A stretch of 64,000 nt of DNA, taken from assembly GCF_030253575.1 (NCBI RefSeq), contig NC_080567.1, positions 38,611,001 through 38,675,000 on the forward strand. The letters are read 5' to 3'. How positions within the stretch are numbered: the first letter of the stretch is position 1; each line of letters starts with the position of its first letter. Made by a program: the position numbers and the translations under genes. The notes below the pieces were generated by a model. That model was given only the letters and a program-made list of their open reading frames with translations, was not told the origin of the DNA and ran no database searches. Below, in pieces: positions 33,184 to 45,479 of the stretch. The stretch comes from Rhododendron vialii (Eukaryota; Streptophyta; Magnoliopsida; Ericales; Ericaceae).

Positions 33184-34180
33184 TTGCCTCCCATGGTACA
33201 CATGAAAACCAAAAATTGCAATTGGAATGAAAAGGAAAGTAATGTTATGAATTCTTAGTTTTTTTAACTTGGTAGTCTAGTATCCTTTGCATGAATTCAT
33301 CAGTAGCCTCTCTTGATGCCTTGTTTTCTCTTCTTCTGGGAGTGATTTTACAAACACTTGCCATGGCAAGAAAGGAGGAACAAGGGCACTTGGAGAGTGC
33401 AGTACAATAGAGAGTTGTAGGATGCATACGGAAAGGAGGAATGACGTACAACTCTCGAAAGAATGGGGTTGGCTTAGCTAGTCAAGAAATCATTAAAATG
33501 TGGCAGGAAATTACGTTTGTAAAGTGCAGCTATGTTTTCTGGGAGTGCTACTAGCTAGCACTCAGAGTTTTATGCTTGCTGGTCCTTTATTTTGTACCCG
33601 TCGGTGTTATTAGACTGTTAGCTTGATCATGGTGGGATCGACTCTCTAGATAGTGGTATAATACTTGTGAGTGAGTACCTACGATGGTTCCAAAGTTTTG
33701 AGCAAAACCGCGATCAATGCCTTAAGAACACCCCGTGGCAAGAGAGCAGATTACGACTCACTTGAACATGGGCAATGAAGTGCCATACGGAGGCCGAAAC
33801 TGAGTTCCTTATACTGTGTGTTCATTCCGTTTAGTATTTGACAGGACCCAACCCAAGAGACCTTTAATTTGAGGCTTGGTTAGTTACAAATATTGAGAAA
33901 GGCTATGACGATGCCCATAAGGGGCACGCAAGGAATCAGGTGGCATGGGGCTAAAGAATAAAGGTTTTGCTGTGAAGGCTAGAGCGACCCTCTTCTTAGG
34001 AAAACTGTGAAAACCGGCCAATCTTTTTGGAAAGACAGACTCAGAGAGATTATTGTATAATCTGTCACAAGTATTCCCCGATTCCTTTTGCTTTCCTCTC
34101 TCATCCTTCAAGGTATCAAGCGTTTTATTGTTGACAATTCTCACCGAAGATAAGCATAGATTGACTCATAGAAATTGATA
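33184..34180. other. spacer between the two first exons, no gene seen
   Basis: No exons of the HGSNAT family and no repeats with clear ends. Small frames on both strands lack domains. Confidence 0.45.
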
Positions 34181-34185
34181 GCACC

Positions 34186-34245
34186 TGATAGGTTTCGAAC
34201 TAAGTCCTATGTCTCAGGTCTTGACCACCGGGCCAATCTCTTTGA
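34186..34245 (-). repeat. tRNA-derived SINE fragment
   Basis: The minus strand reads TTGGCCCGGTGGTCAAGAC (box A-like), then about 20 bases later TTAGTTCGAAACCTATC (box B-like). Spacing fits a Pol III promoter. No tail or target duplication was found, so it is a truncated relic. Confidence 0.5.
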
Positions 34246-34622
34246 GTTATCGAACAAAGATTCTTGAAAACTAATAGTAATGTTTATCTAGTCTAGATTA
34301 GAAAAGTGCTTACAATTTTCAAATTGAGCAAATCTAGAAATCACTTTGTCTCAAATTATTGGTCCCTCGGGAAATTATTTTTTGAATTTTTTGAAATTAG
34401 TTACACCAAATTCAAGAACTCTTGAGATAGCAAGAAAAATATGCGATAAAGTACATATTTTTCGTATCTAAAAGATCGTGCAGTGTTTTTAGGAGCTAAA
34501 AAGAAAAAAAAACTCTGGTCAGATGGAATAGTATGTTTTGGGCACTTTTTGAATTTATTAGCGTACTTGGAGTTAAAAATTTTGAGAACATATTTTATTC
34601 CCATTTTCCAATTAGAACAAAA

Positions 34623-34658
34623 CACTATTTTTGATTTTTGATTTTTGATTTTTGATTT
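34623..34658. repeat. TTTTTGA tandem repeat
   Basis: About five copies of a 7-base TTTTTGA unit. No coding capacity. Confidence 0.85.
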
Positions 34659-34828
34659 TATAATATTTCCCAACTACCTGGTCATTGAGACAGAAATCTA
34701 CCGGTCACCGGAATATCAAAATGTTTTCCACTTCCTTCAACCTTCAGCGGCCAATGAAATCCCACCACCTATGTAATTTTGCACTCCTACGCGACAAAAG
34801 CGCAGATGGACCCACACCGAATATACTT

Positions 34829-34856
34829 TCGTCTCTCTCTCTCTCTCTCTCTCTCA
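34829..34856 (+). repeat. TC microsatellite in the leader of the HGSNAT-like gene
   Basis: About 13 TC units, 80 bases before the chosen start codon at 34937. It lies in the presumed 5' UTR. Confidence 0.85.
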
Positions 34857-34936
34857 ACCAAAAAAAAAGGGCGCCCGCGTCCAAATCGAAACGTCCGAGA
34901 AATCTTGAGAGAGTGACCTCCAAATTTCAAACGCTA

Positions 34937-37900
34937 ATGGCCGAAATAAACTCTGAGCCCTTGCTGAACCGTGAACAAGACGAACAACCACCTCAGGAGC
35001 AGGACGACGTCGTCGCCAGCGGAGGAAAAGGAACCACTACTACTCGCATCGCTTCTCTTGACGTGTTTCGCGGCCTCTGCGTCTTCGTAAAGTTCTCCTC
35101 TTTGCTTTCGTTTTTTGATTTGTTTTGCAATCGAAAAAATGCATTTTTTTTGTTTATTTATTTAATCGTCAAGTTGACGATCAATGCGAAGTTCTTATTG
35201 GAAGTGTTTTTTTTTTTTTTTTTGGGAAAAAGGCAATTTTATAAAGGGACCAAGCCCAAAAGACCAAGGAGATAGCCTAGGAAAAGAATTACAAAACTCC
35301 AGCCAAAACTATGGCAACCAGCCTAACTGCTCACAATAGAGATGATAAGCAAACAAAATACCAAACCCATCTGAATTGGATCCCCCATTCTTGGCAAAAA
35401 GCAGCATCAGAATCTGAATGAATGGAGCCAAGCAGGCTCTGATCTCTTATTGGAAGTTTGCTTGAACTGATTGCATATCTCCATTTTTTTTTTCCTTAAT
35501 GGAATTATTTTGGTAGTGAACTTCTTTGAATGGAAAAAATCAACCTCCTCCTTTGCTACTGCTACTTTTAAGCAAATTTTAATGCGAATTAAAGGTTTAA
35601 GCACCCAGAAACTTTGGAATTTCTGTTTATGCCTCCAAATCGGTGCATGCATATGGTTTCTACACTGAACCTATTGTGCAGCACCAGTATTAAGTCAAAC
35701 TACTATGTGTGAGACTAGAAATAATGACATATTACGGGACAAATGTTTATTGGATCACATACTTTCGATAAACTTTTAATGTGATCATTCCAAGTCTAAC
35801 CGTAGAATTGATGAATCCTGTATAAATAGTTATGATCAGCTCTTAGTCCGCCTGTAAGTGAAAGGATATTAAAACAGAAAACAAACTTTTAAGTTTTTTT
35901 TTTGGGTAAAGAAATAGACTTTTTTAAGTTAGGTTCTTGCTTTCTTGAATAAGTCAAGATTGGAAGTTATGTAAAGATTAGTTTCTCCGGTTGATGTAAA
36001 TGATTCATTTTTATTTACTGAAGATGAGAGGTTTTGGTTTTGGATGGTGAAGCTAGTATCAGTTAGAGTGTTATTGCAACTAGGAGAAATTGAAATAAGC
36101 ATTAAAGCATGAACATGGGTCTTTACATACAGGGTAGCAACTTCGTATCGTTGCTATGGCGATGCTAATGAGTATAGTATATTGTTTGCTTTCAGCTTAT
36201 GATGCTCGTGGATTATGGTGGCTCCTTTTTTCCAATCATTGCTCATTCCCCGTGGCATGGTGTACACTTGGCAGACTTTGTGATGCCTTTCTTTCTTTTT
36301 GTCGCTGGAGTTTCTCTTGCACTTGTTTATAAGGTAGGGGCAGTACAATTGTACAAGGAAAACATCTTTCTGTAAAGGGATCCATACAGGATCCATATCT
36401 TTTATCATGTGATAATCAACTTGGATACTACATCAGTGATCACATAGTGGTCTGATGCTATTTTCCATTATTTAGACTGTTAATTGATTATTGCATTCAA
36501 CCATAAAGCCTCCCTTTCTGTTTCCAATTTCAGAAAGTTTCAGACAGAGTAGATGCGACACAAAAGGCACTGATAAAGGCATTGAAACTTTTCTTCCTTG
36601 GCGTTATTCTTCAAGGTAATATTGTACCCATATTTCATCTTCGTCCCTTTGTGTAAGATGAACTTGCCAATTGGGTAATCCAAGACACTTTGTGCAACGA
36701 GATGGGATTTTCTCCTTAATGCCATCGGCAAATTAAAATTGATCTTAACTTTTATAGCTCCTTTCTTTTTCTTTTTCTTTTTTTTTGAGAGAGACAGAGA
36801 GAGGCTAAAACAGATAGAGTGGGTCTGTTTCATAGACACTCAGCCTTCATTTGTAGGACTGGCAAATCAACTTAGATGGTGAGGGATGACGGAATCATTG
36901 CGATGGAGTAGGTCAAAATACGGGCAAGAGAGTGTCAACCAAACAATTTGTTTTTGGTGGCTGACATGAATTGGTGTGAGCAATTCTGATAGTCCATGTT
37001 TGTCAGACACATTTTCTTCCTTGATGATCTGAATGTTCTTTTCCATGTAAAACATATGCTGATTTTATCTTTGCCGTGATGTGCTGGTTTTTATAAGTTA
37101 GGTGGTCTCCTATTCATGCGGTTTTTCTGCTGTTGAGTCTTGACCACACGATTTCCAGGTATTGGGAGACATTATGAACTTGTGTTACTTCATTTCAGGT
37201 GGTTATCTGCATGGAATAACTTCTTTGACCTATGGCGTTGACATCAAAAGAATACGTTGGATGGGCATCTTGCAGGTCTGTTTCATCTCACTCTCTTGAT
37301 TTTTTGTATTGATTGTTCATTTGACAGAACTTATCTTTAAGTGCCAAGGACATCTCATAGCAGAAAGTAGAATTTCCATCTCCGCCGCTAGCTTGTTCAT
37401 GCGCATTTGACAGATGACAACCCTATTGTGGATAGATTCATGGGACCGCTTCAAGCCCTTTGAGAATTTCACACATTCTATTGAAATCTATATGCAAGTT
37501 CACAATTTCAAAAAAGTATTATAATTCTGCTTCAAATATAAAAAAGTTTAAAATAGTCCTTCAAGTTTCAATAACCCCTTCAGTTTTGGGACCAATTAAC
37601 CACAATCTAGAAGGTCAACCTGTTGAATTTTGGGCATGGACAGTGTCCTATTGTTCATCCAGTAATGACATTGAAAGTGGTTGCATTTTGTAAAGAGGAA
37701 GGAATGAAGAAAGATTGCTGAAACTGCCAACACCCTGCCTTCTTGCAGTCAGGTTTCACAATCCAAATATCATGTTTTCTGGGAAATGACAAACCATATA
37801 TATTTTTTGTTGCAAGAAATGACAGTCAATGATCCTTCAAATTCTTCTTTCACACATTTTTTATTAGCTAAGTGAAGATGGAAAGGAAAAGAAAGACTGG

Positions 37901-40900
37901 AGTTTATATTGCTGGTTTCACAGTTTTCATGGATGTTTTCTCGGGGTGGGCAGAAATCTATCACACAAGGATCCCCACAAAACAATCTTGCATGCTTGTT
38001 TTTTTTTTTTTTTTCTGGATTTTCTTAAGTCTCTTCTTCTCAGTTTGCTTGGTGTACTTTCATTACTTATCTTTTTCTAGTTCAAGGTACTTAGTGGCCA
38101 AATCAAGCGTCTTCTAGCTATCTTTTAGTATCAGATCTGAAAGCGCAGCATGGTGGTCACTTTTTTTATTTTATTTTAGGACCCTTGGAATTCAAAATGT
38201 GTGTTGCTTATTAAAATCTCAACATATTCTGCAGTACTGGGGGCAGTCAAAGCAACTCATATCAGAGCTACTGGCTGCTCATTTATCTGACCTCAAACAA
38301 GAGCTTTTATTGGAATGGAAATGTCTTTATTCATTAAATGTAAAAGTAAAGACACACACCCGTGAACTTTGGCAATGTTGTCAATCTGTGAAAACACCCG
38401 TGAACTTTGGCAATGTTGTCAATCTGTGAAAACCACTCTGGAATTTGCCTTATTCAACTTATTTAGCTCTGCTAATAGTTGAAAAGGTGTTTTCTTTACA
38501 ACCATGCTTTTTTTTATTGGACATTAAATTCTGATGTATGTTGTCACCCAATCCAGAGGATATCTATTGGATATATCGTCGCAGCTTTGTGCGAGATATG
38601 GCTTCCATGTCAAAGGTGGAGGGGAGTAGGAATTTTCAGGAATTATTCTCGTCACTGGTAAGTTACCATATTTTGCAATAAAGCCAGGACTGATGCAAGT
38701 ACCTTTTGAAATGATTGGAATTAGAAACTTCAATTGCAAGCCGTAACATGTAACAGCATATGTCTTTTAAAAGTTTTATCAGACAAGACAAAAAATTAAG
38801 ACACATCTGAATCATGAAGACGAATTCTTGCATGTTTAGCCCCATTCATTCAAGATACACGAAATTCTCAGAGCATGTATTCTCATGAACAAGGTTAATT
38901 GGTTAAAGCAGTGTGATGAAAAGTGTTTTTATCTTTTAGAGTAAGTTGTAGCTGCATTAGTATAACAAAGCCAAAAAGCAGTAAAGAGCTGATTTCTAAG
39001 GTTCATGATTATGTAACTTAACACAGGAGAATGAAAATGAACAGAAAGTTGTAACAACCCAAAAGCTCAGGCACCACAATGAAACACAATCACCCTTAAG
39101 TCAAATATAAATCCTTAAGATAGAACCCAATACCAAAATATGGTAATTAAAACTCTAATAATTATGTTGAGTAAAACCCCCAACAAAAATACCAACACCT
39201 CAACCCCGTATAATTCCCTTGAAAACTTCCTCCCAACCCTTGATCCCTTTTGTTCCACAATAAACGAATTCGGAAAAGAATTTTCAAAACTCTCCCCTAG
39301 CTCTCGAATAAAAGGAATACTGAGGTAGATAGCCTCCCTCATAGTTTGGTACACTAAAATTCCCACTGTCCTTTTACCAGTCTTTCCCTCCTGTCCCACC
39401 CAGACAACCACCCCCCGCCTTTTTTATAGAACCTGATGAGTAATATTCATGGGATTCCCACTGCCCTTTTACCAATCTTTCCCTCCTGTCCCCCCCAGAC
39501 AGCCACCCCCCGCCTTTTTTATAGAACCTGATGAGTAACATTCATGGGATTCTAGTACTTGACACATGACCTCCAAATGTCATCTTTTAAAATTACCCTT
39601 GGCTTTACTTGTCCTTATTACCACAAATATCTTTCCTTTTTGTTTCTGGATGAACACAAGTACCCATATTGCTTACAAGTGCACAGTACCCCACCTTCTA
39701 CGTATCAAGTTAAGCCCCATAATTTGTTTCTATCACAATGTTACATACTTAAATAATTTTAACCTTTCCAATATATTTAAGTGGGGTTTCACAAAAGTAG
39801 TGCCGCTTACTCAGAGTGACGATATCCCTTTTTATTTTCTCCCTCATTCAGTATATTCCTTTTAATAGTTGGTGATGATGAGAGTGCTATTCTTCAGGTA
39901 CATTGCAGGTGCATTGTTGGTAGTATACTTGGGATTGACATACTGTTTGTATGTTCCAGATTGGCAATTTGAGATATTGACTCCAATGTCTTCTTCGCTT
40001 CCGACAAACAGCAGTGTTGTTTACAATGTATGACTATGCTCTATTCTCAACTTTTGCAACTTCTGATATGTTAAGTTGACTCCATCTAAAAGAGTTTGGG
40101 GATATTGTTAGGGCATTAGCTCTTCTCTTTTCTTTTCTTTTCTTTTTTTCCTTTTCCCCTTTATTCCCCTTTCTGTGTACGTTTTTTCCTCTTTTTTTGG
40201 GTGGGGTGCAATTTTGTTGTTTGGTCGGATGTGTTTGGACACACTTTAAATACGCTTTTCACTGCTAGACTTTGTTTCCTGTTGACATTAGAAGAAACAT
40301 AGAGTTCGGTCATTTTTACAACAAGAGAGAATGCATTGGGAGAAATTGTATGAAGTGCATATTGGTTATTGTAAACACCATCAAGCTGCATAAGCATAAT
40401 GTTGAGTGTGATCATTACAAGCTTCATGTTTCCGAGCATTTAATTTGATATGGAAAAGTTTTTTTTGTTGAGCCACTGTTCAAAAAAGGATGTCTGTACC
40501 ATGGCTGTGATTCTCAAATATCACATCTTTTTTTTTTTTTTGAACAGCATCAAATATCAGATCTAGCTTCTATTCTTTCGTCTCTATGTGATATTGGGTC
40601 ATAGGAGCAGAATTTTTGCTCAAATGTAGGCAATTTATGGATAAGATTGTCATCCATAATTTAAAATCTCGTTAGCTAACCAATAATCTCCATCTCTGTG
40701 GGAATGATGAGATCAGTTGACATGTTCTACAAGAGGGGACCTTGGACCTGCCTGCAATGCTGCTGGAATGATAGATCGTTATGTTCTTGGTATTGGTCAC
40801 CTGTATACAAAACCTGGCTACAGAAACCTGAAGGTAACTTTTACTTGGAAGTTGAAATGTGTATGAATTCTTGCCAACAATTTACAATCAACAAATATGG

Positions 40901-43900
40901 ATATCATCTTCACAGGAGTGCCAAATTTCCAGCAATGGCCAAGTTGCAGAGGATTTGCCTTCTTGGTGTCATGCTCCATTTGATCCTGAAGGTATATTAA
41001 GGTAACCAATCTGATCTTTTCTTTTTCTTTTTTCGATGATACTTTGGAGTCTCTTCTTTTTCTTCTTCTTTAGACGTTGGTTAGTTCAATTTTTGCCACT
41101 TGCTTCCTGTTCAGCAAATAGTTTAGGGACTTGTATTTCAATCTCCATTCTTTTGTCTCCAATTGTACTTTAAGCTATGCCAGTTTTAGGTTTTGAATTT
41201 GTAAGTGGGAGTATATTGCTGTTCTTTTGTACCACACCTAGTGCCGTTGCTGTTGCTGATAGTTTCATCCAATAGTTGATGTACCTTGTCTACAATTCAG
41301 TTTTGGAATGTGGAACCTCTTTTTCCAATTTGCTTTTCCTCGAATTTGATTCCGGATAATTTCTCTCTGTCTTTCTGGCCTTCCTCTTGATCTTTAGCTT
41401 TCTTCACTGTGAACATAATCCTACTGTAGCTGTATTTTGGCTTTATTTAATCGAATTATTTCAGCCAGCTCTCTAGTATTCTTGGCTTCCTTTGACTGCT
41501 TGAACCTGAAACCAAGTGCTCGAACCCTAGAAAAAAAGATTTTTAGTTTTTGGAGGGTTATCCACTGATTTAAAAACCAGTTAAAAGTAGGTGCTTTCAT
41601 CATGGTTTTGGTTCATGATATAAGGTCATATTCAATTTCTTATCATTTCCTTCCATTCGTTGTCACAGCATCTCTGATTCAGTAACACATTTTAGACAGA
41701 TCTTTTTGCTGCCCAAATTTGTTTACCAAGCGTGGTTGGTCTTTTAGCCTTATAATTTTGGAGCTCAGGCAAAGTCTTGATGAGATGTGCATGGTTGGTG
41801 CCAGGGCCAAAGGGAACGCCCTCCCACCCTTAACATTTTGGAGAATTTTGTAACTTCTTTTCTTACAGTGCAAAATGTTCACAAACTGACTGACTATTAT
41901 ACCATGGCATAACTTGCAATTGGATTATCCCTTGGTAGACTATCCTACTATATCAGAGGAAAATGAATCCACAAAAACCCTCAATTTGTTAATTGTTATG
42001 TACAGTTGGTTCCGCCCCTTGGTGTTGTGGCTGTTATTTTTTTGTTTTTTTGCCGTTCGTTAAACCTAATCTACTCTATCCTAGGGAACTTGGGGAGGGG
42101 GATGGGTGCTTACGGGAATCGAACCCTGCCCATGTGCATGGGAGTAAGAGGGAGGCAACAACTACACTGCACTCCACTTGCTGTGTCGTGGCTGTTCAAT
42201 CTATTACTCTATGTCTAGAAACTAGAAAGGCATGGTCATTGAAGTTTTTTTATGCACTCAAAAGTGCAAAATGTTCTAATACAACTCTAATCAACTTTCC
42301 TAAGGTGGGTGGGAGCGTCCTCTTCACTCACTTTGTCTCAATGGCTGAGTGATTCATATCTTTCTCATTTCAATACATTATGGTCTCCTCTCTAAACCCT
42401 TAATCCTTCATGATATTTCATAATATGATATAGCTCGCCTTGATGCTTTACATTTTGCTATCATTGTTTCTGGGGTTGTTTTATTGTTCTATTTTGCTTC
42501 TTTTTGCTATATCATAGTTTAACATTACTGTCACATGAACCTGCAAGATACCTACAATATTGGCATTTGGAATAGTTGTTACATGATGTCATTTGTAGCA
42601 TAAAATTAAGTTGGATATCTCATTGAAGCCTATTTTAGACTTACAGCTTAATAGCTTACAAATGATTCAAGCACATTTGTTTAGTGCATTAAATTAGACA
42701 TGCATTAGATACGTGGAAGAGAATGCAAGAGTTAATTTGTACCATTGGCACCTTGTATTTTGAAGCTCCTTGACGGCTGCTGTGACGTGCATAATTGGTC
42801 TTCAGTATGGCCATATTCTTGCAAAATTACAGGTAAGCGACCTTTGCACCAATGGATCGATTGCTAGTTCTGTTTTTTCATTTTTTCGTGAATATGGGTC
42901 TTTTCCTATGGAGGGAAAAACAAAGGAACAGAAGCTGTAGGATATATCTTGTTTTGCCTGTAGTTTGAGTATTTCTAGGAAATTGAATCCAGAAAGGTAA
43001 ATGGTGAAACGATTGCTGGATCGATGACCCTATATTTCTTGATCAATATTGTCCCTATATATTGCTTTTTCGTTATATTTCAGTGGACTCCATTGATGAA
43101 GTTGAAAGTCACCAATCACCATTTAGGCAGTGTTCGAGAAAATAATTGCTTAATTACGTTACTAGAATCTTGATATTTGCTTCGGGTAAGAACATCGACG
43201 TGGTGACCCCAACTTATTGGCCATGTAGGCTTTCGAAAATTTCTAGTACACAAATGAAAGAATGGAACAGAAAATATACAGTGGACCCTGATGGCAAATC
43301 CGAATGGGCTCTAGTTTTCGTTCATTTGGATAACCTATTATGAAATCAGGGTTTCAATTTTATGTCTGGGATTCGCGCTGAGAAGCTGCATGTCTCAAAC
43401 CATTAGAGAGGGCTTACATATACTCTGTAAGGGCTATATGCTACATAAATCTAGTTAAATAATCAAATTCATGCTGTTTTTTTACCATGGCATCCCATGT
43501 GAATATAAGTCTTCCCCTCCCGCTTATCCATTTACTGCAAATAATCTGTCGCATTTCTTCCATTTACACATGGAGGGATCTGATGTTTCTTATGGTGTTG
43601 CAGGACCATAAAGAGCGGTTACACAATTGGTTAATATTTTCGTTTTCTCTGTTGGGCCTTGGTTTGTTCCTTGCCTTTGTAGGTATGGTTGTTGATGATT
43701 GCCCATTTTAGGATATAACTTCTTGTTGTTACTAATTAGAAGCCACCAACTAAGTCGCTACTGAGGAAAATTTAGACAGTTGAGGAAATAATGATGACGT
43801 CAACATGGATTTTCTGTAGTGGCAAAGTTAAGAATGTATCATGATTCTCCAACTTTAGAAATCTGTTCCTAATTTTGTTGAGACTGATGATGCTGGCAAA

Positions 43901-44826
43901 TTGAGAGATGGATACAAGTCCAGAATTTGCATAGCTCCAATTGCCAAGATACTGATATTTTACTTCTTTATTTCCTTTCCTTTCAGGCATTCCTGTGAAC
44001 AAATCTCTCTTCACAATCAGTTACATGCTGGTTACATCTGCTAGTGCAGGAATCACATTTTCTGCTCTATACATATTGGTGAGTTAAAACATAACATTGG
44101 ATGGCTCAATACTTATGGGCATAATTTTTTTAATTTATATTTGCTGTTTGAGCATAGAGACTTCTGGAACTCTCGCCTTTTCGAAAGAAGAGTTGGTATC
44201 ATATATCAGCTGTATATTTCAAAATTAAAATTGCAAAGGACAGGCATTTGTCCTCAAGACCAGTACTTTGTCTGACTCGTAATCCTAGGTGTAATCTTTC
44301 AAATGAGATGAGGTCGTAGATTTGTGCATTGTGATTTTTTGAACTTAAAAGATTTTGAACAATTAACAAAATAGGGAAGATGAACTCCATTATGCACTTG
44401 AATGATTACGAATGTTCACAATGAACTATGTGAACGTCGAACGAACAAGTGTTTGGCCTTTCAATTGTACTGCGTACTTCTTATGCCTCTTGCTTGCTCC
44501 CTATTTGTTTCTCTTGCAGGTAGATATTTATGGTTACAGATATTTGACATGTCCTCTGGAGTGGATGGGGAAACATGCTCTAAGTATTTTTATTCTCGTA
44601 AGTTCTAACTTAGCTGTTATAGCAATCCAAGGATTCTACTGGAAAGCCCCTGAGAACAACATTGTAAGTGTTCATATCATTGGCTACTTTTCATTAAGCA
44701 CCACTTATTCTTCGATATTTTGCAAGCCAAATCATCTTGTAATGAAATATGGAAAACCAAATGACTATGAATTACTCTCTTGTTCAACAGGTTCACTGGA
44801 TTGTAACACGTTTACGACACTCTTGA
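34937..44826 (+). CDS. heparan-alpha-glucosaminide N-acetyltransferase-like membrane protein
   Basis: Thirteen exons: 34937-35086, 36196-36333, 36534-36615, 37199-37275, 38557-38657, 39898-40027, 40717-40833, 40916-41001, 42766-42832, 43604-43682, 43987-44078, 44520-44663, 44791-44826. All phases join, giving 432 residues. Family marks are IASLDVFRGL, LMMLVDYGGSFFPIIAHSPW with HGVHLADFVMPFFLFVAGVS (the conserved acyltransferase His region), GYLHGITSLTYGVDIKRIRW, RISIGYIVAALCEIWLPCQR and PACNAAGMIDRYVLG, with about ten membrane segments. Animal HGSNAT acetylates lysosomal heparan sulfate; plants lack that polymer, so the plant substrate is unknown. The start matches MAE in the orphan exon. The final exon reads VHWIVTRLRHS and stops, while relatives continue about 40 residues with a further membrane helix; see findings. 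Introns carry a LINE relic and small tandem repeats. Confidence 0.88.
35206..35444 (-). mobile_element. LINE 3'-end insertion in intron 1 of the HGSNAT-like gene
   Basis: Starts with about 18 T (a poly-A tail on the minus strand) and is flanked by TCTTATTGGAAGT at 35193-35205 and again at 35445-35457. The next bases, read on the minus strand, include GGTCCCTTTATAAAATTGCC, a common 3' end of plant L1-type LINEs. It is 239 bp, strongly 5'-truncated, and encodes nothing. Confidence 0.8.
38343..38432. repeat. short tandem duplication in an intron
   Basis: About 38 bp, including ACCCGTGAACTTTGGCAATG and TTGTCAATCTGTGAAA, occurs twice in direct order. It is intronic in the HGSNAT-like gene. Confidence 0.9.
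39357..39548. repeat. 95-bp tandem duplication in an intron
   Basis: Two copies, about 39357-39451 and 39452-39548, share ATTCCCACTGNCCTTTTACC, CTTTCCCTCCTGTCC, CCCCCCGCCTTTTTTATAG and AACCTGATGAGTAA. About 93 % identical by eye, so fairly recent. Intronic in the HGSNAT-like gene. Confidence 0.9.
42060..42190 (-). repeat. possible SINE relic in an intron
   Basis: The minus strand contains GGGTTCGATTCCCGTAAGC, a good box B, within an element-like stretch. A box A could not be placed with confidence. Confidence 0.35.
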
Positions 44827-45370
44827 TGTTGCGGTCATTAGGTAAGTATCCATGTCCTAGAAACATATTGTTTGTCTTCCAACCTATTTTTTTTGGGTTG
44901 AGGCCACATGGTTTAGAGTTTAGGCAACTGTTGGCAGTTTTGTCATTTGCGTAGGCTTGGATCTTGGATTTGTTCAAACGTTAGAAAAATGAAATTGATA
45001 TTCATTTCATGGTTGGAAAGAAAAAATGCACTCCTAACTTTATACGAGGTAAAGATAAATATTATTCTGTTTCCCTCACCATGGCTCCTCTTCGCCAATT
45101 CCTAGTTAAGACGGAAAAATGGGGTATCAAAAAGAGCATAAAATCCAATCTTGTTAGCACATTTGAACATTTATTTATATGAACGACGAAACCCCTGTGA
45201 TTTGAATCCATGTATCATTGATGAAAAGAATTCAAGTCACACAATCCGTATGCACATGCGTTAAAGCGTTTTTTGAAACAAATCTGATACTATTAAAATA
45301 CATGAAAGCAAGGATCGAAAATGCGAGGATTGAGAGATGGTGCGCATGGTATTTTGAAGAATTATATGAC
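44827..45370. other. region behind the HGSNAT-like gene, no gene seen
   Basis: I looked here for the missing C-terminal exon (a segment like LLYVIFAEI... ending LGIYWKL) and did not find it in any frame. Confidence 0.5.
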
Positions 45371-45373
45371 TAA

Positions 45374-45475
45374 GGCCGAGTTTTCTTACGAGGCTAAACG
45401 GGCTTGATGTCCTTTGCATTTTGTGAAGGAGAATAAATCCGTTTAGCCGCTTTAGCTCCGTAGGGAAACTCGGCC
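45374..45475. mobile_element. Tourist-like MITE
   Basis: The left end GGCCGAGTTTTCTTACGAGG and right end CCGTAGGGAAACTCGGCC are inverted copies, with GCTAAACGG and its inverse CCGTTTAGC further in. TAA flanks both ends (45371-45373 and 45476-45478), the PIF/Harbinger duplication. At 102 bp it is very short. Confidence 0.8.
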
Positions 45476-45479
45476 TAAG

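Noticed and set aside
34685-34936. N-terminal extension of the HGSNAT-like protein from an upstream in-frame ATG
   Set aside because: The extension translates the TC microsatellite and resembles no family member. The ATG at 34937 matches the MAE start of the related exon.
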